A stretch of DNA of 64,000 nt from Micromonospora trifolii (GCF_022229005.1 NZ_JAKKFD010000001.1:124001-188000); one strand, 5' to 3'; positions 35,854 to 44,938 are shown, numbered from the stretch's first letter. Numbers and translations are program-made. The notes: a model not told the origin generated them from the letters alone.

Positions 35854-38016
35854 TCAGGCCTTGGCCAGGCGTTCCAGGGCGCCTCGGGCCACCTCGGGGC
35901 GGGTCGTGTACCAGAACGGGGGCAGTGAGCGGCGCAGGAACGGCCCGTAGCCTCGGGCCGTCTCCAGCCGGGAGTCCAGCACCGCGACCACGCCCCGGTC
36001 GCCGGTCGCCCGGATCAGCCGGCCCACGCCCTGCGCCAGCCGGACCGCCGCGATCGGCACGCTGACCGCCGAGAAGCCGGAGCCGCCGCCAGCGTCCACC
36101 GCCGCCGCACGGGCCGCCGCCAGCGGTTCGTCCGGGCGGGGGAAGGGCAGCCGGTCGATGACGACGAGCTGGCAGGCGTCACCCGGCACATCCACCCCCT
36201 GCCAGAGCGACATCACCCCGAACAGGCAACTGGCGCGCTCCTCGCGGAAGCGACGCACCAGCAGCGGCAGCGCCTCCTCGCCCTGGAGCAGCACCGGCAG
36301 GTCGGTCCGCGCGCGCAACAGCTCCGCCGCCTGCTGCGCGGCCCGCCGGGAGGAGAAGAGCCCGAGAGTACGACCACCGAGCGCCTCGACCAGCCCGAGC
36401 AGCTCCTCTCCGGCAGCCTCGGGCAGCCCGGAGACGCTGGGGCGGGGAAGGTGCGCGGCGACGTACAGGATGCCCTGTCGGGCGTAGTCGAACGGCGAGC
36501 CGACGTCGAGTGACCGCCAGCCGGGGCCCTCGGTGGCCGGTACGACGGCGTTGGCTGTGACGTCGCCAGCGAGGCGGCGACCCGGCGCCTCGGCGGCCGG
36601 CCGGCCGGGGCCGGTGCGGGCGGCCAGCGCTGCCGCGGCGGGGGTCGGCGGGGCGGGCGGTGGCGCGTCGAGCCCGAGGGCGCGGGCGACAGTGTCGAAC
36701 CGGCCTCCCAGCGCCAGGGTCGCCGAGGTGGCCACGACGGTGCGTTCGTCGTACAGGTGGGTGGCGAGGGTGCCGGCCACCGACAGCGGCGCGACCACCA
36801 GTGCCCGACGGTTGCCGCTGTCGTTCTTCTCCACCCAGGCCACGTCGTGGTCGCCCTCCTCCAGCAGCCGCTGGGCGGTGGTGGAGAGCTCGTCCAGGGC
36901 AGCCTTGGCCTGCTGTTTGCGGACCGGGTCGGGGTCGTCGGACTTGACGTCGCCGATCGCGTCCAGGGCCGAACGGGTCGCCGCGTCGAGCAGCGTGCAC
37001 GCCTCCCGCAGTGGCGTCGGCAGCCCCGAGGTGATCCGCCCGGCCGGCGCCTCGGCAAGCCCGACCGCCAGGGCGTCACCGGCGGCGGTGAGCGCCTCGG
37101 CGGTCTCCGGGCGCAGCAGCGTACGGGCCCGCCGGGTGGTCCGGTCGATCAGCTCCGGCACCAGCTCCGCCTGTGCGGCGGAGGAGACCCGGTCGGCAAG
37201 CTCGTGCGCCTCGTCGACGATGAGCAGCTTGTGCGGCGGCACGATGTGCCGGTCGGCGAGCATGTCGACAGCGAGCAGGCTGTGGTTGGTCACCACGATG
37301 TCGGCCTCCCGGGCGCGGGCCCGCGACGCCTCGGCGAAGCACTCCTGCCCGAACGGGCAACGGGTCGCGCCGACGCACTCGCGGGCCGGCATCGACACCA
37401 GCCGCCAGGCCTGGTCGTCGACGCCTGGGTCCAGTTCGTCCCGGTCGCCGGTGGCGGTCTTCTCGGCCCAGTCGCGCAGCCGCTCGACCTGCTTGCCCAG
37501 CCGGCCCGCCTCACCGAGCCACTTCGTCCCGCCACCCGGGCGTGCCGCGGGGGCGTCGAAGAGGGTGTCCTCCGGCTCCTCCTCGGTGGAGTTGTCCAGT
37601 CGGGCGAGGCAGAGGTAGTGGTGGCGGCCCTTGAGCACGGCGAAGGTGGGCCGCCGGCCGAGCACCGGCTCGACCGCGTCCGCGAGCCGGGGCAGGTCGT
37701 GGTCGACCAGCTGGGACTGCAACGCCAGGGTGGCGGTGGAGACCACCACCGGGCCGTCCACAGTGAGCGCCGGCGCGAGGTAGGCGAGCGACTTGCCGGT
37801 GCCGGTGCCCGCCTGCACGAGCAGGTGCTCGCCGCCGGCCACGCACTCCTCGATCGCCGTGGTCATCTGTAGTTGGCCGGGGCGCTCCGCGCCGCCGGGC
37901 ACCGCGCCGACCGCCGCTGCCAGCAGTTCGGTGCCACTGGGCCGGGCGCCCCGCCGCCGGCTCTTGGCCCGAGCCGACGGGGTGGCGGAACCGGTGGCGG
38001 TGCGGGGCGGAGTCAC
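35854..38016 (-). CDS. DinG/XPD-like ATP-dependent DNA helicase with Fe-S cysteines
   Basis: The 720-residue product is a superfamily 2 helicase. Walker A is AGTGTGKS (69-76) and the DEAH box is VDEAHEL. Four cysteines between them (HYLCLAR, then CVGATRCPFGQEC) fit the iron-sulfur cluster of XPD/DinG helicases. The C-terminal motifs VIDRLPFPRPDEPL and RLAQGVGRLIRATGDRG are intact. It should unwind 5'-tailed DNA or R-loops during repair. GTG at 38016, six bases after TACCGT, is preferred to an upstream in-frame start. Confidence 0.9.
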   Translation of the reverse strand: MTPPRTATGSATPSARAKSRRRGARPSGTELLAAAVGAVPGGAERPGQLQMTTAIEECVAGGEHLLVQAGTGTGKSLAYLAPALTVDGPVVVSTATLALQSQLVDHDLPRLADAVEPVLGRRPTFAVLKGRHHYLCLARLDNSTEEEPEDTLFDAPAARPGGGTKWLGEAGRLGKQVERLRDWAEKTATGDRDELDPGVDDQAWRLVSMPARECVGATRCPFGQECFAEASRARAREADIVVTNHSLLAVDMLADRHIVPPHKLLIVDEAHELADRVSSAAQAELVPELIDRTTRRARTLLRPETAEALTAAGDALAVGLAEAPAGRITSGLPTPLREACTLLDAATRSALDAIGDVKSDDPDPVRKQQAKAALDELSTTAQRLLEEGDHDVAWVEKNDSGNRRALVVAPLSVAGTLATHLYDERTVVATSATLALGGRFDTVARALGLDAPPPAPPTPAAAALAARTGPGRPAAEAPGRRLAGDVTANAVVPATEGPGWRSLDVGSPFDYARQGILYVAAHLPRPSVSGLPEAAGEELLGLVEALGGRTLGLFSSRRAAQQAAELLRARTDLPVLLQGEEALPLLVRRFREERASCLFGVMSLWQGVDVPGDACQLVVIDRLPFPRPDEPLAAARAAAVDAGGGSGFSAVSVPIAAVRLAQGVGRLIRATGDRGVVAVLDSRLETARGYGPFLRRSLPPFWYTTRPEVARGALERLAKA

Positions 38017-38161
38017 CGTGCGACGGTACCCGGCGCCGCCGACACCGACAGCGCCCATCCGCCGCGTGGCGCGAATGCCGACCGGGGTGGCGTTGCGGCC
38101 GACCCCGTCCGGTTACGGCCGCGCTACGACGCGTTGGGCTGTATCGGTTAGGGTGCGAATC

Positions 38162-38668
38162 ATGCCGAGCGACATGGTCCGCGTGATCTACCGCAAGTAC
38201 GACGGCAGCGCCCACCGTGACTACCCGGCCCGCCGGCTCACCGAGGACGATCTCGGCGTCTGGCTCGGCGTGCCCGAGGGCACCGAGTCGGTCTACCACG
38301 GCCGGCCCTCGGTGGAGAAGATCCCGTTCGTGCTGCTGGTGCCACATCGCGCCTGGTGGACGGCCATGTTCAACCCCCCGCCCCGCACCAGCGAGGTCTA
38401 CTGCGACATCGCGACCCCGGCCCGCTGGGAGTCCGACGACACCGTCCACCTGATCGACCTCGATCTGGACGTCGTCCGGCGGCGGGCCACCGGCCTGGTG
38501 GAGCTGCTCGACGAGGACGAGTTCGCCGAGCACCGGGCCCGGTTCGGCTACCCGGACGACGTGGTGGCCGAGGCCGAGGCCGCCGCACAGCGGCTGTTCG
38601 GGGCCCTGGGCGACGGCACCGAGCCGTTCGCCACCGCGTACCGAAAGTGGTTGGCACTGGTGGTCTGA
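38162..38668 (+). CDS. DUF402 domain protein
   Basis: The 168-residue product shows the DUF402 beta-barrel pattern: VYHGRPSVEKIPFVLLVPH, WWTAMFNPPPRTSEVYCDIA and HLIDLDLDVVRR, ending in a helix. The fold is that of FomD-like nucleotide hydrolases; the D/E-rich middle could bind metal. TAGGGT seven bases before the ATG suggests a leaderless transcript. It diverges from the helicase gene. Confidence 0.87.
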   Translation: MPSDMVRVIYRKYDGSAHRDYPARRLTEDDLGVWLGVPEGTESVYHGRPSVEKIPFVLLVPHRAWWTAMFNPPPRTSEVYCDIATPARWESDDTVHLIDLDLDVVRRRATGLVELLDEDEFAEHRARFGYPDDVVAEAEAAAQRLFGALGDGTEPFATAYRKWLALVV

Positions 38669-38693
38669 GGCCGCACGCCCGGGCCGGGCTCGC

Positions 38694-39659
38694 TCACCAG
38701 CGTGGCGGCCAGCCGTCGTCGGCGTCCAGCGGCGGCAGGTCGGTCAGCTTCTCCGGGTTGAGCTGGTTGTAGATCGCGGTGATCCGGCCCTGGTCGACAG
38801 TGAACGCGGTGACCAGGCGGATCGGTCGGCCGTCGCTGTGCGAGGTCTCCAGTTGCAGGCCGAGAATGCCGTCGACGAGCACGGGCCGAGCCAGCACCCG
38901 GTCGGTGTACCGGCCGGTCCGGCCGAACAGACCGAGCGTGAGGCGGGCCACGGCGTCCGCGCCGAGCACCGGCCGACGGGCTGCCGGGAAGTGCCCGCCC
39001 GAGTCGCCGACGAAGACCACGTCCGGTGCGAGCACCTGGAGGAGCTGGTCCAGCTCGCCGGACTCGGTGGCGGCGACGAACGCCTTGAGCACCCGACGTT
39101 GCTCGGCCGGGTCGGCGGTGTGCCGGGGTACGTCCGGCGAGGTGACCGCCCGTCGGGCCCGGGAGGCGAGCTGCCGGGCCGCCACCTCGGTGGTGCCGAG
39201 CACCCCCGCGACCCGGGCGAACGGCAGCGCGAACACGTCGTGCAGCACGAGGGCGACCCGTTGCTCCGGCGCGAGCCGCTCCAGCACCACCAGCAGCGCC
39301 GTGCCGACCTCGTCGGTGCGAACCGCCCGCTCCGCCGGGTCGGGCGCGTAGCCGTCGGCCGGCGGCCGGCCGCCCAACAGGCTCACCACCGGCTCCGGCA
39401 GCCACTGCCCCGGGTACGCCTCCCGGCGGACCCGGGCCGAGCGGAGCACGTCCAGGCAGATGCGGGCGCAGGTGGTGGTCAGCCACGCCGACAGGTCCCG
39501 GATCTCGGCGCGGGCCGCCGGGCTGGCCAGCGCCCCGGCGTAGCGCAGCCAGGTCTCCTGCACCGCGTCCTCCGCCTCGCTGCGGCTGCCCAGCATCCGG
39601 TGGGCCACCGCGACCAGTCGGCCCCGCTCGGCCTCGAACTCCGTCGCCAGCTCCCGCAC
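38694..39659 (-). CDS. ECF41-type RNA polymerase sigma factor (SigJ-like)
   Basis: The 321-residue product has sigma region 2 (VAHRMLGSRSEAEDAVQETW), region 4 (LAPEQRVALVLHDVFALPFA) and a fused C-terminal SnoaL-like domain (about 205-310) ending in YNQLNPEKL. The WLPEP motif sits in the linker, as in ECF41 sigma factors, where the extra domain controls activity in place of an anti-sigma factor. The usual carboxymuconolactone-decarboxylase or oxidoreductase partner is not adjacent; polyphosphate kinase 2 is divergent. GTG at 39659 was chosen because region 2 starts shortly after it. Confidence 0.88.
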   Translation of the reverse strand: MRELATEFEAERGRLVAVAHRMLGSRSEAEDAVQETWLRYAGALASPAARAEIRDLSAWLTTTCARICLDVLRSARVRREAYPGQWLPEPVVSLLGGRPPADGYAPDPAERAVRTDEVGTALLVVLERLAPEQRVALVLHDVFALPFARVAGVLGTTEVAARQLASRARRAVTSPDVPRHTADPAEQRRVLKAFVAATESGELDQLLQVLAPDVVFVGDSGGHFPAARRPVLGADAVARLTLGLFGRTGRYTDRVLARPVLVDGILGLQLETSHSDGRPIRLVTAFTVDQGRITAIYNQLNPEKLTDLPPLDADDGWPPRW

Positions 39660-39848
39660 GACCCACCACCCCTTCCGGTCGGCGTCCCGGCCTACATCCT
39701 CCCGCCGAGCGGGCGCGCCGGCAGCCCCGATACGGCCCGGCGGACCGGTGCCTGCCGTCGGCGCGGGTGCGGCGGTGCCGATCAGCGGGCCCTGTCCAGA
39801 GGTGGCTCTCGGCGGGCGGAACGGCTGCGGGTGGGCGATGATCCGTGC

Positions 39849-40790
39849 ATGAGCGCACCCCAGCAAGGGCAGATCGTGGCACCGGACGGCGGTTCAGTGC
39901 GGGAACTGCTGCGGGTCACCGCGCCGGTGGATCTCGGCGCGATCGACCCGCGGTCCATGCCCGGCATGCCCGGGCCCGCGGGCCGCGGCGAGCACCGCAA
40001 GACCTGGGCGCGGGAGCAGGTGGAGCTGGTCGGCGAGGAGTTGGGCCGGCAGCAGGAGATGCTCTTCGCGATGGCCAAGACCGGGTCGGAGCGGCCGGCG
40101 CACCGGGTGCTGCTGGTGCTCCAGGCCATGGACTGCGGCGGCAAGGACGGCACGATCAAGCGGGTGGCCGGCGCGATGAACCCGCTGGGCCTGCACATCC
40201 GCTCGTTCGGGCCGCCGACCCGCCAGGAGCTGCGGCACGACTTCCTCTGGCGGATCCGCCGGGAGCTGCCGCCGCCGGGGTACGTGGGGATGTTCAACCG
40301 CTCGCACTACGAGGACGTGTTGATCGCCCGGGTCGGCTCACTGGTGCCGGAGACGACCTGGCGAGCCCGTTATGACGAGATCAACTCGTTCGAGCGGGAG
40401 CTGACCGAGGGCGGCGTCACCGTGATCAAGGTGATGCTGCACATCTCGTACGCCGAGCAGGGCAAACGCCTCATGGACCGGCTCACCGACCCGCGCAAGC
40501 ACTGGAAGTACAACCCCTCCGACATCGATTCGCGGGGGCACTGGGACGACTATCAGGCCGCGTACGCCGAAGCCCTGAGTCGGTGCGGCACGGACGCCGC
40601 GCCCTGGTTCGTGGTGCCGGCGGACCGCAAGTGGTACCGGGACTGGGCGGTGGCCCACCTGCTGCGTGAGACGTTCGACACGCTCGATCTCGGGTATCCG
40701 GCTGCCGATTTCGACGTTGCAGCGGAGCGGAGGCGTCTCCTCGCTGGGGGAGCGGGTGCGGGTGGGACGGCCGAGATGAACGGCAGGTGA
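39849..40790 (+). CDS. ppk2: Polyphosphate kinase 2
   Basis: The 313-residue single-domain PPK2 transfers phosphate between polyphosphate and nucleotides. Walker A is DCGGKDGT, and the Walker B and lid regions are in MFNRSHYEDVLIARV and RWAEYRD-like DRKWYRDWAVAHLL. The length is that of class I or III enzymes, so direction and nucleotide preference cannot be decided by eye. The gene lies just ahead of the Pit genes, and a PHO box overlaps its stop codon, in line with a phosphate-storage role. Confidence 0.92.
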   Translation: MSAPQQGQIVAPDGGSVRELLRVTAPVDLGAIDPRSMPGMPGPAGRGEHRKTWAREQVELVGEELGRQQEMLFAMAKTGSERPAHRVLLVLQAMDCGGKDGTIKRVAGAMNPLGLHIRSFGPPTRQELRHDFLWRIRRELPPPGYVGMFNRSHYEDVLIARVGSLVPETTWRARYDEINSFERELTEGGVTVIKVMLHISYAEQGKRLMDRLTDPRKHWKYNPSDIDSRGHWDDYQAAYAEALSRCGTDAAPWFVVPADRKWYRDWAVAHLLRETFDTLDLGYPAADFDVAAERRRLLAGGAGAGGTAEMNGR

Positions 40791-40807
40791 ACGACCGGTG
40801 AATGACG
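40786..40807 (+). promoter_or_regulatory. PHO box (PhoP direct repeats) for the pit operon
   Basis: GGTGAACGACC and GGTGAATGACG are two consecutive 11-base units. On the other strand they read as GTTCACC-type repeats, the PhoP-binding unit known from Streptomyces. The first unit contains the ppk2 stop codon. The pit operon starts 112 bases downstream. Confidence 0.72.
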
Positions 40808-40918
40808 CCTGGCCAGGGGTGGGCCGGCGAATTCCCGGTTCGGCCGTTTCCTAGCATTCACCGAGCGGGCACCCGTTGGGCGCCGCCACCCTTCCACCGA
40901 CGCGACGAGGTCTGTGCT

Positions 40919-41545
40919 GTGAAGTTTTCCTTCCGCCCCACCGAGGGCGCCTTCTACGAGCTCTTCACCAGGGCCGCGCAGAACCTGGTCCGGGGCACCG
41001 CGCTGCTCAACGAGCTGGCCCTGCCCGGCGTGGACGTGCAGTCCGTCAGCGAGCGGCTGACCGAGGTCGAGCACGACAGCGACCAGATCACCCACGACCT
41101 GTACAAGAAGATCAACTCGACCTTCATCACCCCGTTCGACCGGGAGGACATCTACCGGCTCGGCTCGCTGCTGGACGACGTGATGGACCACCTGGAAGCC
41201 GTCGGCGACCTGCTCTACCTGTACGGGCTGACCGAGCTTCCGGCGCTGCCCCGCGAGCTGCACGAGATGGTCAACGTGCTCGACCAGCAGGCCAAGCTGA
41301 CCGCCGACGCGATGCCCCGGCTGAAGTCGATGAAGGACCTCGAGGACTACTGGATCGAGTGCAACCGGCTGGAGAACGAGGGCGACCGGATCAACCGGCA
41401 GCTGCTCGTCCGCCTCTTCTCCGGTGAGTACGACGCGTTGACGGTGCTGAAGATGAAGGAGGTCGCCGACGAGCTGGAGGCCGCCTGCGACGCCTTCGAG
41501 CACGTGGCCAACACCGTCGAGACCATCGCGGTCAAGGAGTCCTGA
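40919..41545 (+). CDS. DUF47 family protein, Pit accessory regulator
   Basis: The 208-residue helical protein is of the PhoU-like DUF47 family. It contains VEHDSDQITHDLYKKINSTF, PFDREDIYRLGSLLDDVMDH and ECNRLENEGDRINRQLL, the acidic metal-binding repeats of the family. Such proteins are partners of low-affinity phosphate transporters, and the pit gene follows after four bases. The GTG at 40919 has GAGG upstream. The PHO box upstream places it under phosphate control. Confidence 0.9.
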   Translation: MKFSFRPTEGAFYELFTRAAQNLVRGTALLNELALPGVDVQSVSERLTEVEHDSDQITHDLYKKINSTFITPFDREDIYRLGSLLDDVMDHLEAVGDLLYLYGLTELPALPRELHEMVNVLDQQAKLTADAMPRLKSMKDLEDYWIECNRLENEGDRINRQLLVRLFSGEYDALTVLKMKEVADELEAACDAFEHVANTVETIAVKES

Positions 41546-41549
41546 ACCT

Positions 41550-42563
41550 GTGACTGTGACACCCGAACTCATCGCCGTGCTGGCGGTGATCGGGGTAGCC
41601 CTGGCGTTCGACTACACCAACGGCTTCCACGACGCCGCCAACGCGATCGCGACAAGCGTCTCCACCCGGGCGCTGACCCCTCGAATCGCCCTCGGCCTCG
41701 CCGCGGTCGGCAACTTCATCGGCGCCCACTTCGGCGCCGGTGTGGCCAAGACCGTCGGTGACGGCCTGGTAACCCTCCCCACCGGGGTGAGCAGCCTCGG
41801 CGTGGTCTTCGCCGGGGTGCTCGGGGCGATCGCCTGGAACCTGATCACCTGGTACTTCGGTCTGCCCTCGTCGTCCTCGCACGCGCTCTTCGGCGGCCTG
41901 GTCGGCGCGACCCTGCTGTCCAGCGGCGGCATCGTGCAGTGGGTCAACATCGGCGAGAAGGTGCTGCTGCCGATGGTGCTGTCGCCGATCGTCGGCCTCA
42001 CCCTCGGTTACCTGCTGATGCTGGCGATCCTGTGGCTGTTCCGGAAGGGGCAGCCGGGCAAACTCAACCGGGGCTTCCGCTGGGCGCAGACCGCCTCGGC
42101 GGCCGCCATGTCGGTCGGCCACGGCATGCAGGACGCCGCCAAGACCATGGGCATCGTGGTGCTGGCGCTCTATACCGGTGGTTTCCAGGAGAGCAAGACG
42201 CACATTCCGGGCTGGGTGTTCTGGACCTCGGCGACGATGCTGGCCCTCGGCACGTACGCCGGTGGTTGGCGGATCATCAGGACCCTCGGTCGCAAGATCA
42301 TCGACCTGGGGCCGCCGGAGGGCTTCGCCGCCGAGACCGTCGCCAGCGCTGTGCTCTACTTCAACGCCCTGGTGTTGAAGGCCCCGATCTCCACCACCCA
42401 CACGATCACCTCGGCGATCATGGGTGTCGGCGCGACCAAGCGACTCTCCGCGGTCCGCTGGAACGTGGCCGGCAACATCGTGCTCGCCTGGATCATCACG
42501 TTCCCGGCCGCCGCACTGATCGCGTGCGTCACGTACCTGCTGGTCCGGCCGCTCTTCGGCTGA
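41550..42563 (+). CDS. pit: Low-affinity inorganic phosphate transporter Pit
   Basis: The 337-residue product has about ten helices and the duplicated PiT signature: FDYTNGFHDAANAIATSVST near the N-terminus and KAPISTTHTITSAIMGVGAT in the second half. It moves metal phosphate into the cell with protons. It is the last gene of the DUF47-pit operon and is followed by a strong hairpin. Confidence 0.95.
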   Translation: MTVTPELIAVLAVIGVALAFDYTNGFHDAANAIATSVSTRALTPRIALGLAAVGNFIGAHFGAGVAKTVGDGLVTLPTGVSSLGVVFAGVLGAIAWNLITWYFGLPSSSSHALFGGLVGATLLSSGGIVQWVNIGEKVLLPMVLSPIVGLTLGYLLMLAILWLFRKGQPGKLNRGFRWAQTASAAAMSVGHGMQDAAKTMGIVVLALYTGGFQESKTHIPGWVFWTSATMLALGTYAGGWRIIRTLGRKIIDLGPPEGFAAETVASAVLYFNALVLKAPISTTHTITSAIMGVGATKRLSAVRWNVAGNIVLAWIITFPAAALIACVTYLLVRPLFG

Positions 42564-42569
42564 GTTTCC

Positions 42570-42614
42570 GGAAGGGCCCCCAGCCACGGTCCCGCCGTGG
42601 CCGGGGGCCCTTCC
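42570..42614. terminator. Strong bidirectional terminator hairpin
   Basis: GGAAGGGCCCCC-GCCACGG pairs with CCGTGGC-GGGGGCCCTTCC over 19 base pairs with one mismatch and a five-base loop. It lies between the pit and the converging oxidoreductase gene. Confidence 0.88.
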
Positions 42615-42619
42615 GCCGT

Positions 42620-43588
42620 TCAGACGTACCGCACGCCGATCTGCTCGCGAACCGTGTCCAGCAGGGTCATCACCTCAAGAGTCGTGGCATGCGGCACCGC
42701 CGGGCTCTCGGTCAGGCCGGCGGCCAGGCAGCGCTGCACCTCGATCGCCTCGTACTGGTAACCGTTGCCGGCCCCGTCGGCGACGATCGTCTCCGGCTCG
42801 GCGCCGGCCCGGTGCACTGTCACCGAACCCGGCCGAAAGAACGGCTCCGGCAGGTCGATCCGGCCAGTGGTGCCGGTGATCGAGGCGGTCTGGCCGCTCA
42901 ACCCGACCATGCCGCAGCTCAGCGTCGCCAGCGCTCCGGTGTCGTAGCCGAACAGCATGCCGGTGTTCTCGTCCGTCCCCTCCGGGCCGAGCTGCGCCCA
43001 GGACCGGATGTGCTGCGGCACCCCGAGCAGCAGGTGGGCCAGGCTGATCGGGTAGATCCCCAGGTCGAGCAGGGCGCCCCCGCCCAGCGCCGCGTTGCGC
43101 ATCCGATGCTCCGGCGGGAACGGCCCGGCCACCCCGAAGTCGGCCCGGACGCCGGTCACAGTGCCGATCGCACCGTCCGCGATCAGCTCGACCACCCGCA
43201 GGATCGTCGGATTCAGCCGCATCCACATGGCCTCCATCAGGAAGACCCCGGCGGCGCGGGCTGTGTCGATCAACTCGGTGCTGGTGGCCAGGTCGAGGGT
43301 GAACGGCTTCTCCAACAGCACCGCCCGCCCGGCGGTGAGGCAGGTCATCGCCGCCTCGTAGTGCGCGGAATGCGGGGTCGCCACGTAGATCGCGTCCACC
43401 TCCGGGTCGGCGGCCAACTCCACCCAGGAGCCGTACGCGCGCTTCGCGCCGTACGTGTCGGCGAAGCGCCGCGCACTCTCCGCGGCGCGGGAACCGACAG
43501 CTACCAACTCGGCGTCCGGCACCAGCCGGAGGTCTTCGGCGAAACGGCTGGCGATGTGGCCGGTGGCCAGGATGCCCCAACGAGTCAT
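42620..43588 (-). CDS. Gfo/Idh/MocA-family oxidoreductase
   Basis: The 322-residue product has the NAD(P)-binding start WGILATGHIASRFAEDL, the EKPFTLD motif with the conserved lysine, and the C-terminal sheet domain (GGGALLDLGIYPISLAHLLL). Enzymes of this family oxidise or reduce sugars and related alcohols, for example dihydrodiol dehydrogenases. The substrate is unknown. It converges on pit. Confidence 0.9.
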   Translation of the reverse strand: MTRWGILATGHIASRFAEDLRLVPDAELVAVGSRAAESARRFADTYGAKRAYGSWVELAADPEVDAIYVATPHSAHYEAAMTCLTAGRAVLLEKPFTLDLATSTELIDTARAAGVFLMEAMWMRLNPTILRVVELIADGAIGTVTGVRADFGVAGPFPPEHRMRNAALGGGALLDLGIYPISLAHLLLGVPQHIRSWAQLGPEGTDENTGMLFGYDTGALATLSCGMVGLSGQTASITGTTGRIDLPEPFFRPGSVTVHRAGAEPETIVADGAGNGYQYEAIEVQRCLAAGLTESPAVPHATTLEVMTLLDTVREQIGVRYV

Positions 43589-43739
43589 GCCGGAACGCTA
43601 GCCGAGCCAGGTGAACCGCCCGCCGCCCGGCCGCCGGCCATCTCATCCGTCGGAGCCTCGGAGCGCTCTCGGCCGTCCCGCCGCCCCTGTCGTCCTGCCG
43701 CTTCCCGTCCCGCGCGGTGCCGACCCCTCTTACCCACGT

Positions 43740-43810
43740 CCTTTGCTCTGCTTCAGCGGACGCAACAGTGACGGGGCAATTTTGTTGCCTGGGTTGAAGC
43801 AGAGCAAAGG
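43740..43810. repeat. Long intergenic palindrome
   Basis: A perfect 16-base arm CCTTTGCTCTGCTTCA (43740-43755) is repeated in reverse complement at 43795-43810. Inside, GCAACA (43762-43767) pairs with TGTTGC (43783-43788). Weaker pairing continues outward to about 43722-43828. It lies between two diverging genes. The low local G+C (TTTT, CAAAG) stands out from its surroundings. Confidence 0.75.
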
Positions 43811-43872
43811 ATGCGTGTGGGGGTCGAGCCGGCCGGCCAGCACCGGCCGAGCGGGGAACTAGGCTCGCGGGC

Positions 43873-44706
43873 ATGACGATCGACAGTGACGGCTTCGCCG
43901 CCCCGGCCGCCCTGGTCGAGCACGCCCGCCGGTTCCAGGCCGAGGGCGGCACCCCGGCGACGCCGCGGGTCGCGGCCACAGTGCTGCTGCTGCGTCCCAT
44001 CGACACCGACTTCGAGGTGTACGTCATCCGCCGGGTCGCCGCGATGACCTTCGGCGGGATGTACGCCTTCCCCGGAGGCGGGGTGGACCGCTCCGACTCG
44101 GAGGCGCACCTGGACTGGGCCGGCCCGGCGCCGGGCGAGTGGGCGGACCGGCTCGGAGTGGCATCGGAGGCCGCCCAGGCGGTGGTCTGCGCCGCCGCGC
44201 GGGAGGTCTTCGAGGAGGCCGGCGTACTGCTCGCCGGCCCGAACCGGGAGACGGTGGTGGGCGACGTCAGCGGCGACGACTGGGAGGCGGCCCGGCAGGA
44301 CCTGGAGGGACGCCGGCTGGGCTTCGCCGCGCTGCTCGCCGACCGTCAGCTCACCCTGCGGTCGGACCTGCTGCTGCCGTGGAGCCGGTGGATCACCCCC
44401 GAGTTCGAGCCGCGCCGCTTCGACACGTACTTCTTCATCGCCCTGTTGCCGGCGGGCCAGCGGACCCGCGACGTCTCCGGCGAGGCCGACCACACCCTGT
44501 GGATCCGGCCGGCGGACGCGCTGGCCCGCGCGCAGGCCGGCGAGCTGACAATGCTGCCACCGACAGTTGTCACGCTGGCCCAGGTGGCGGCGGCCGGCGA
44601 CCTGGCGGGGGTGGCGCGGGCGGCGGCCGACCGGGACGCCGCCACCCCGGTCACCCCGCGCCTGGACCTGCCCCCGGACGGCGAACCCCGCTTCGTCCTG
44701 GGCTGA
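43873..44706 (+). CDS. NUDIX hydrolase, NUDT19-like
   Basis: The 277-residue product contains RVAAMTFGGMYAFPGGGVDR and, after an insertion of about 40 residues, AAREVFEEAGV, so the Nudix box is split as in NUDT19/RP2-type enzymes that act on coenzyme A derivatives. The glutamates of REVFEEAG are intact. TAGGCT seven bases before the ATG suggests a leaderless transcript. Confidence 0.87.
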   Translation: MTIDSDGFAAPAALVEHARRFQAEGGTPATPRVAATVLLLRPIDTDFEVYVIRRVAAMTFGGMYAFPGGGVDRSDSEAHLDWAGPAPGEWADRLGVASEAAQAVVCAAAREVFEEAGVLLAGPNRETVVGDVSGDDWEAARQDLEGRRLGFAALLADRQLTLRSDLLLPWSRWITPEFEPRRFDTYFFIALLPAGQRTRDVSGEADHTLWIRPADALARAQAGELTMLPPTVVTLAQVAAAGDLAGVARAAADRDAATPVTPRLDLPPDGEPRFVLG

Positions 44707-44777
44707 CCGCTGCCCGCGCGCTCTGTGCCCGCGCCTTGGGCGCTCGCCTCTGGCGCGCCGCAGGCCCGCTCCTACCG

Positions 44778-44854
44778 AAGATCGCGCTCGAACATGCAAG
44801 TAGTGGCCTCCGCTGCGCGGTGAGACCACTACACCCTTGATCGAGCACGATCTT
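44778..44854. repeat. Palindromic intergenic repeat, copy B
   Basis: The 29-base arms (44778-44806 and 44826-44854) flank a 19-base loop. The outer nine pairs, the CGAGC block and the inner TAGTGG / CCACTA pairs are retained, while the middle has diverged. Arm length, TAGTGGCCTC and GATCGAGC are shared with copy A at 16181-16256. It lies between the converging NUDIX and pstB genes. Confidence 0.78.
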
Positions 44855-44938
44855 GGCCGCGCCGCGCCGCGCCGCCGGTGGGTCGCGCCGCCGGTGGGTC
44901 GCGCCGCCTCCGGGTCGGGAACCGCGTCGTGGTACGCA

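Noticed and set aside
44872-44905. Short direct repeat GCCGCCGGTGGGTCGC
   Set aside because: Only two copies in a G+C-rich stretch; it may be simple slippage, so it is mentioned only with repeat copy B.
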